DNA of 64,000 nucleotides from Saccharothrix longispora (GTDB lineage: Bacteria > Actinomycetota > Actinomycetes > Mycobacteriales > Pseudonocardiaceae), in the NCBI RefSeq assembly GCF_030852425.1, contig NZ_NSDM01000010.1, forward strand, positions 293,686 through 357,685. The letters run 5' to 3'. Each line of letters opens with the position of its first letter. Position 1 is the first letter of the stretch. The position numbers were made by a program, and so were the translations under genes. The notes beneath the pieces are model-generated. The model was not told the DNA's origin and did no database searches. It was given only the letters and a program-made list of their open reading frames with translations. This document shows, piece after piece, positions 58,754 to 64,000 of this stretch.

Positions 58754-60022
58754 GTGACCTTCCGCTCGCCCCTGCTGCTCGTCGCCGCAGCCCTCACCCT
58801 GGCCACCGCCTGCACGCCCGGTGGAGGTGGCGGCGGCGGGGGAGGGGATGACAAGACGTTCGACTTCTGGTCCTTCTCCGCCATCGACCAGAAGTTGACC
58901 GTGGACGCGTACCAGGCGAAGCACCCGGACATCCGGATCAAGCTGACCGAGGTGGGGACCTCGACCGAGACCGCCCAGTCGCTGACGACCGCGCTGGCCG
59001 GCGGGAAGGTGCCGGACCTGGTGCTGATCCAGGGCGACAACCTGCCGCAGTTCGTGGAGCAGCCGCAGAACTTCGTGGACCTGCGGACGCTGGGCGCCGA
59101 CGACATCAAGGGCGACTACCTGGACTGGGTGTGGAAGCAGAGCGTCGCCAAGGGCGGCGAGGTGCTGGGCATCCCCACCGACGTGGGCGGCATGGCCGTG
59201 GCCTACCGGACCGACCTGTTCGCCGCGGCCGGGCTGCCCACCGACCGGGAGTCCGTGAGCGCCCTGTGGCCGACCTGGGACGCGTTCATCGAGACCGGGA
59301 AGCGCTACAAGCAGGCCACCGGCAAGGCGTTCACCGACAACGCGGCGACCAGCGTGTTCTACCAGGCGGTCAACCAGGTGTCGGAGAAGTACTACAGCGA
59401 GGACCGCAAGCTGGTCTACGCGGACAACCCCCAGGTCAAGGCGGCGTTCGACCTCGGCATCAAGGCGGCCACCGCCGGGATCACCGCCGGGCAGTCCTCG
59501 TTCGAGAGCGCGTGGAGCGCCGGCATGGCGCAGGGGCAGTACGCGGCCGTGTCCGCGCCCTCGTGGATGCTCAACAGCATCCGCAGCACCGCGCCCGACA
59601 CCAAGGGCAAGTGGGACATCGCGACGATCCCCGGTGGGTCCGGCAACTGGGGCGGCAGCTACCTGGCCATCCCCAAGCGCGCGAAGAACCCCCAGGCCGC
59701 CTGGAACTACATCAAGGAGATGCAGTCGCCCCAGGGGCAGCTGGAGCACTTCGCCCGCGTCGGCGCGCTGCCCTCCACCCCCTCGGTCTACCAGGACGCC
59801 GAGCTCGTCGACGCGAAGGACCCGTTCTTCACCGACGCCCCGACCGGCAAGATCTACACCGACTCGCTGCTCGGGCTCAAGCCGTTCTACATCGGCCCCG
59901 ACAGCGCGGCGATCGGGCAGGAGTTCCTCAACGCCATCACCAACGTCGAGCAGAGCGGCGGCAACCCGGACACGGCGTGGGACGACGCGGTGCGCAACAT
60001 CAAGACCGCCATCGGCGAGTGA
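58754..60022 (+). CDS. sugar ABC transporter substrate-binding lipoprotein
   Basis: 422 residues from GTG 58754 (GGAGA six bases upstream). Lipobox LATAC, then a flexible run of nine Gly residues, and a family 1 solute-binding fold (FDFWSFSAIDQKLTVDAYQA, DLVLIQGDNLPQF, GIPTDVGGMAVAYRTDLFAA). First gene of an operon 58754-63395 ending with an intracellular GH43, so xylo- or arabino-oligosaccharides are the likely cargo. Confidence 0.92.
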   Translation: MTFRSPLLLVAAALTLATACTPGGGGGGGGGDDKTFDFWSFSAIDQKLTVDAYQAKHPDIRIKLTEVGTSTETAQSLTTALAGGKVPDLVLIQGDNLPQFVEQPQNFVDLRTLGADDIKGDYLDWVWKQSVAKGGEVLGIPTDVGGMAVAYRTDLFAAAGLPTDRESVSALWPTWDAFIETGKRYKQATGKAFTDNAATSVFYQAVNQVSEKYYSEDRKLVYADNPQVKAAFDLGIKAATAGITAGQSSFESAWSAGMAQGQYAAVSAPSWMLNSIRSTAPDTKGKWDIATIPGGSGNWGGSYLAIPKRAKNPQAAWNYIKEMQSPQGQLEHFARVGALPSTPSVYQDAELVDAKDPFFTDAPTGKIYTDSLLGLKPFYIGPDSAAIGQEFLNAITNVEQSGGNPDTAWDDAVRNIKTAIGE

Positions 60023-60978
60023 CCGCCGTGACCGCCACGCTCACCCCCGCGCCTTCGGCGACACTGCCGCCGCCCGCCTCCCCGAAGGGGCGGCGACTGG
60101 GCGAGCGCCTGTCGGCCTACGCCTACATCGCGCCGTTCTTCGTGCTCTTCGCGGTGTTCGGGCTGTTCCCGTTCGCCTTCACCTTCTACGTGGCGCTGTT
60201 CGACTGGAACCCCATCGGGGACCAGGTGTTCATCGGCGCGGACAACTTCACCCGCATGTTCGCCGACCCCCGGTTCTGGAACGCCGCGGGCAACACGGTG
60301 AGCATCTGGTTCCTGTCGACCGTGCCGCAGCTGCTGCTGGCCCTCGTGCTGGCGCACGTGCTCAACCACGCCCGGCTGCGGTTCGCCCTGTTCTTCCGGA
60401 TGTCGATGCTCGTCCCGTACGTGACCTCGGTGGCGGCCACCGCGATCGTGTTCGCGCAGCTGTTCGACCGCGACTACGGGCTGCTCAACTGGCTGCTCGG
60501 GCTGGTCGGCGTCGAGCCGGTCGACTTCGTCCAGTCCACCTGGGGCAGTCACCTGCTCATCGCGACGATGGTGGTCTGGCGGTGGTTCGGCTACACCACC
60601 CTGCTCTACCTCGCCTCACTGCAATCGGTGCCCCGCGCGGTGTTCGAGGCCGCGGCCATCGACGGCGCCGGGCCGTGGCAGCGCTTCCGCCACATCACCG
60701 TGCCCTCGCTGCGCCCGGTGATCATCTTCACCGTGGTCACCTCCACCATCGGCGGCCTCCAGATCTTCACCGAACCCCTGCTGATCGCCTCGGGCGCGCC
60801 GTTGACCTGCGGGGCGGTGCGGCAGTGCCAGACGCTCACGCTGTTCCTCTACGAGCAGGGCTTCGGGCAGTTCGAGTTCGGCTACGGCTCCGCGATCGGC
60901 GTCGCCCTGTTCGCCATGGTCGTGGTGATCGCCGCGGTCAACTACCTGCTGTCGACGCGGATCAAGGCGGACCGATGA
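60019..60978 (+). CDS. sugar ABC transporter permease, MalF type
   Basis: 319 residues. After a Pro-rich cytoplasmic start come six helices (AYAYIAPFFVLFAVFGLFPF first); EAA loop EAAAIDGAGPWQRFRHITVP. GTG 60019 overlaps the preceding stop (GTGA). GTG 60028 is an alternative start. Confidence 0.92.
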   Translation: MTAVTATLTPAPSATLPPPASPKGRRLGERLSAYAYIAPFFVLFAVFGLFPFAFTFYVALFDWNPIGDQVFIGADNFTRMFADPRFWNAAGNTVSIWFLSTVPQLLLALVLAHVLNHARLRFALFFRMSMLVPYVTSVAATAIVFAQLFDRDYGLLNWLLGLVGVEPVDFVQSTWGSHLLIATMVVWRWFGYTTLLYLASLQSVPRAVFEAAAIDGAGPWQRFRHITVPSLRPVIIFTVVTSTIGGLQIFTEPLLIASGAPLTCGAVRQCQTLTLFLYEQGFGQFEFGYGSAIGVALFAMVVVIAAVNYLLSTRIKADR

Positions 60979-61823
60979 CGACCGCCGCGCCGCGCCACCG
61001 ACGCCCCGGCCGGGTCCGGTGGTGGACCTACCTGCTGCTGGCAGCGGCCACCGTCGCGTGCCTGTTCCCGCTGTACTGGATGTTCATCGTCGCCACCACC
61101 GACACGGCCACCGCGACGAGGATGCCGCCCGAGGTCGTGCCCGGCGACAACTTCCTCCACCTCGTGGGCCTGGTCCTGGAGACGGTGCCGTTCCTCCAGG
61201 CGCTGCTGAACAGCCTCGCCGTGGCCACCGCGATCGGCGTCGGCCAGGCGGTGCTGTGCGCGCTGGCCGGGTTCGCCTTCGCCAAGTTGAGCTTCCCGGG
61301 CCGCAACACCCTGTTCCTGCTCGTCGTGCTCACGATGACCGTGCCCACCCAGCTCTCGGTCATCCCGCAGTACATGATCATGTCCCAGCTCGGGTGGGTC
61401 GACACCCTCCAGGCCCTGATCGTGCCGGGACTGGCCAGCGCGTTCGGCATCTTCTGGATGCGCCAGCACATCACCGCCACCATCAGCGACGAGCTGGTGC
61501 AGGCCGCCACGATCGACGGCGCGAACACGTGGCAGGTGTTCTGGCGCATCGCCTTCCCGATCGTGCGCCCGGCCGCGTTCGTGCTCGGCCTGTTCGGCTT
61601 CGTGACCGCGTGGAACGACTTCCTCTGGCCGTTCATCGTGCTCAAGTCGCCCGAGCGCTACACCGCCCAGATCGCCATCAAGGCCCTCCAGAACAGCTAC
61701 GACGTCGACCTCGGGCTCGCCATGTCCGGCTCGTTCCTGGCCACCGTCCCCCTCGCGGTCCTGTTCGTCATCGTCGGCCGCCGCATGGTCGCCGGAATCC
61801 TCGAAGGCGCCTTCAAGGGCTGA
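60975..61823 (+). CDS. sugar ABC transporter permease, MalG type
   Basis: 282 residues, six helices (WWTYLLLAAATVACLFPLYW first); EAA-like loop QAATIDGANTWQVFWRIAFP. ATG 60975 overlaps the previous stop (ATGA). No ATPase gene follows, so an MsiK-type shared ATPase is presumed. Confidence 0.92.
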   Translation: MTTAAPRHRRPGRVRWWTYLLLAAATVACLFPLYWMFIVATTDTATATRMPPEVVPGDNFLHLVGLVLETVPFLQALLNSLAVATAIGVGQAVLCALAGFAFAKLSFPGRNTLFLLVVLTMTVPTQLSVIPQYMIMSQLGWVDTLQALIVPGLASAFGIFWMRQHITATISDELVQAATIDGANTWQVFWRIAFPIVRPAAFVLGLFGFVTAWNDFLWPFIVLKSPERYTAQIAIKALQNSYDVDLGLAMSGSFLATVPLAVLFVIVGRRMVAGILEGAFKG

Positions 61824-61847
61824 AACGCCCGCACGACAAGGAAAACC

Positions 61848-63395
61848 ATGACGTCACCGAAGCCCGAACCACCGCACTACGACAACCCCGTCATCCCGGG
61901 GTTCCACCCCGACCCCAGCGCGTGCCGGGTCGGGGAGGACTACTACCTGGTCTGCTCCAGCTTCGAGTACTTCCCGGGCGTGCCGGTCTTCCACAGCCGC
62001 GACCTGGTGCACTGGCGGCAGGTCGGCAACGTCCTGGACCGCCCCTCGCAGCTCCCGCTGCCGGCCGACGCGATGGCCTCCGACGGCATCTACGCGCCCA
62101 CGATCCGGCACCACGACGGCCGGTTCTGGGTGATCACCACGAACACCTCGCACGGCGGCAACTTCACCGTCACCGCCGAGCGGCCGGAGGGGCCCTGGTC
62201 CGACCCGGTGTGGATCGACCTGCCCGGCATCGACCCCGACCTGGCGTGGGACGAGGACGGCAACTGCTGGTCCGCCTTCGCCGGCGCCCACGGGGCCGAC
62301 TTCTTCGGCGTGCAGGTCGCCCGCATCGACCCCGCGGCCGGGACGGTGCTGGAGGGGCCGCTGCCCGCCTGGGAGGGGACCGGGTTGCAGTGGCCGGAGG
62401 CGCCGCACCTGTACCGGATCGGGGAGTGGTGGTACCTGCTGATCGCCGAGGGCGGCACGGAACGCGGCCACACCGTGGCCGTGGCGCGGGCTCCCTCGCC
62501 GCGCGGACCGTGGGAGTCCGCGCCGGACAACCCGGTCCTGAGCCACCGCAGCACCAACCGCCCGATCCAGAGCACCGGTCACGCCGACCTGGTCGACACC
62601 CCGGACGGCCGGTGGTGGATGGTCCTGCTCGCCACCCGCCCGCGCGGGTACAGCCCGGGGTTCCACGTCCTGGGCCGGGAGACCTTCCTCACCCCGGTGC
62701 GCTGGGAGGACGGCTGGCCGCGCGTCGGTCCGGTCGAGCTGCGGGAGCGGGCACCGGGCAGCCCGCGCCCCGTGGAGCCCGCCCCGCGGCGCGACGACTT
62801 CGACGCGCCCGAGCTCGACCCGCGCTGGATCTCACCGCGGTCGCGCCCGGACGGGTCGTGGTCGCTGACCGAACGGCCGGGGTGGCTGACCCTGCGCGCC
62901 ACCGGTCCCACGCTGGACCGTCCGGGGTGCACCTTCGTCGGCCGGCGCCAGCTGCACCCCGAGAGCCGCACCACCGTCCTGCTGGACCCGGGAACCGGTC
63001 GCGCGGGCCTGTCGGTGCGCGTGGACGAGGCCCACCACTACGACCTGGAGGTCGCCGACGGCCGGGTCGACGTCATCGCCCGCATCGGGCCCGTGCGCCA
63101 GACCACGGCCGCCCGCCCCGTGCCGCCGGGGCCGGTCACCCTGGAGATCACCACCCGGCACGTCCGGGAACTCCCACCGGACGACGCGGAGCCGCGGGGT
63201 CTCCACGTCGCCGCACCGGACTACGTCGGCTTCCACGTGAACGGGGAGCCGCTCGCCGAGGTCGACGGGAGGTACCTGTCCACGGAGGTCGCCACGGGTT
63301 TCACGGGCCGGGTGATCGGCATGTACGCGACCGGGGGCACCGCGTGGTTCGACTGGTTCGACCACGGCCCGCACGACGCCGCGGAAGGCCCGTGA
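61848..63395 (+). CDS. cytoplasmic GH43 beta-xylosidase/arabinofuranosidase
   Basis: 515 residues, no signal peptide. The catalytic propeller (about 10-310) has NPVIPGFHPDPSACRVGEDY with the general base Asp, PGIDPDLAWDEDGNCW, and LQWPEAPHLYRIGEWWYLL with the catalytic Glu. A C-terminal beta-sandwich (about 320-510; DDFDAPELDPRWISPRSRPD ...) is the GH43 subfamily 11/12-type DUF1349-like domain. Splits imported xylo-oligosaccharides. 24 bp after the permease stop, same operon. Confidence 0.93.
   Translation: MTSPKPEPPHYDNPVIPGFHPDPSACRVGEDYYLVCSSFEYFPGVPVFHSRDLVHWRQVGNVLDRPSQLPLPADAMASDGIYAPTIRHHDGRFWVITTNTSHGGNFTVTAERPEGPWSDPVWIDLPGIDPDLAWDEDGNCWSAFAGAHGADFFGVQVARIDPAAGTVLEGPLPAWEGTGLQWPEAPHLYRIGEWWYLLIAEGGTERGHTVAVARAPSPRGPWESAPDNPVLSHRSTNRPIQSTGHADLVDTPDGRWWMVLLATRPRGYSPGFHVLGRETFLTPVRWEDGWPRVGPVELRERAPGSPRPVEPAPRRDDFDAPELDPRWISPRSRPDGSWSLTERPGWLTLRATGPTLDRPGCTFVGRRQLHPESRTTVLLDPGTGRAGLSVRVDEAHHYDLEVADGRVDVIARIGPVRQTTAARPVPPGPVTLEITTRHVRELPPDDAEPRGLHVAAPDYVGFHVNGEPLAEVDGRYLSTEVATGFTGRVIGMYATGGTAWFDWFDHGPHDAAEGP

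Positions 63396-64000
<605 letters not shown>

Overview
The window is one contiguous piece of a very GC-rich actinomycete chromosome. GTG and TTG starts are common, neighbouring genes overlap as ATGA or GTGA, and there are LacI/ABC sugar systems, TAT/Sec-exported glycosidases with CBM2 and ricin-type modules, and partner-switching phosphatases. The gene content looks like a filamentous soil member of the Pseudonocardiaceae (Saccharothrix/Actinosynnema/Lentzea-like); that placement is inference from style, not from a marker gene. No rRNA, tRNA, CRISPR array, IS element or phage gene was recognised.

Layout. 0-6 kb: the start of NADP glutamate dehydrogenase, an ABM-domain monooxygenase, a cellulose-binding SGNH esterase, a small membrane protein, and a partner-switching set (split STAS antagonist, PAS-GAF-PP2C phosphatase, RsbW-like kinase) followed by a decayed HD-domain gene. 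6-11.3 kb: a MacB-type ABC exporter divergent from a NarL-type two-component pair. 11.3-15.3 kb: an arsenic locus (ArsC, ArsR-ArsC fusion, Acr3) and a scar where a response regulator and a SulP transporter have both lost their 5' ends. 15.3-20.6 kb: AAC(3)-like acetyltransferase, stress protein, furA-katG, EF-hand protein. 20.7-23.7 kb: a terpene synthase-P450 fusion coupled to a methyltransferase. 23.8-28.4 kb: MOSC protein, LEG1-like protein, MpaB/Lcp-family oxygenase, an unusual P450, and just upstream of it an unannotated 24-codon gene that looks like a RiPP precursor. 28.4-37.3 kb: secreted serine protease, giant BTAD regulator, secreted repeat protein, carboxypeptidase remnant, second GAF-PP2C phosphatase, membrane protein.

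37.2-64 kb is a plant-polysaccharide island: three LacI regulators, two ATPase-less sugar ABC importers, a sugar isomerase, and exported CE1-like esterase-CBM2, GH6-CBM2, SGNH-CBM2, GH27-CBM13, GH43-CBM6, GH95-CBM13 and CBM2-hydrolase, then a cytoplasmic GH43 and the start of a GH10 xylanase. Several of these genes share one control module: the palindrome GTTAGCGCTAAC close to a TTGAC / 17-18 bp / TAnnnT promoter. CebR/CelR-like and BxlR-like palindromes lie nearby. Together they suggest extracellular breakdown of cellulose, xylan and decorated hemicellulose, import of oligosaccharides, and intracellular hydrolysis, under LacI repression.

The most interesting candidates are the 24-residue Tyr-rich peptide/P450 pair (about 27.05-28.33 kb), the terpene synthase-P450 fusion (21.5-23.7 kb), and the shared operator/promoter module of the polysaccharide island.
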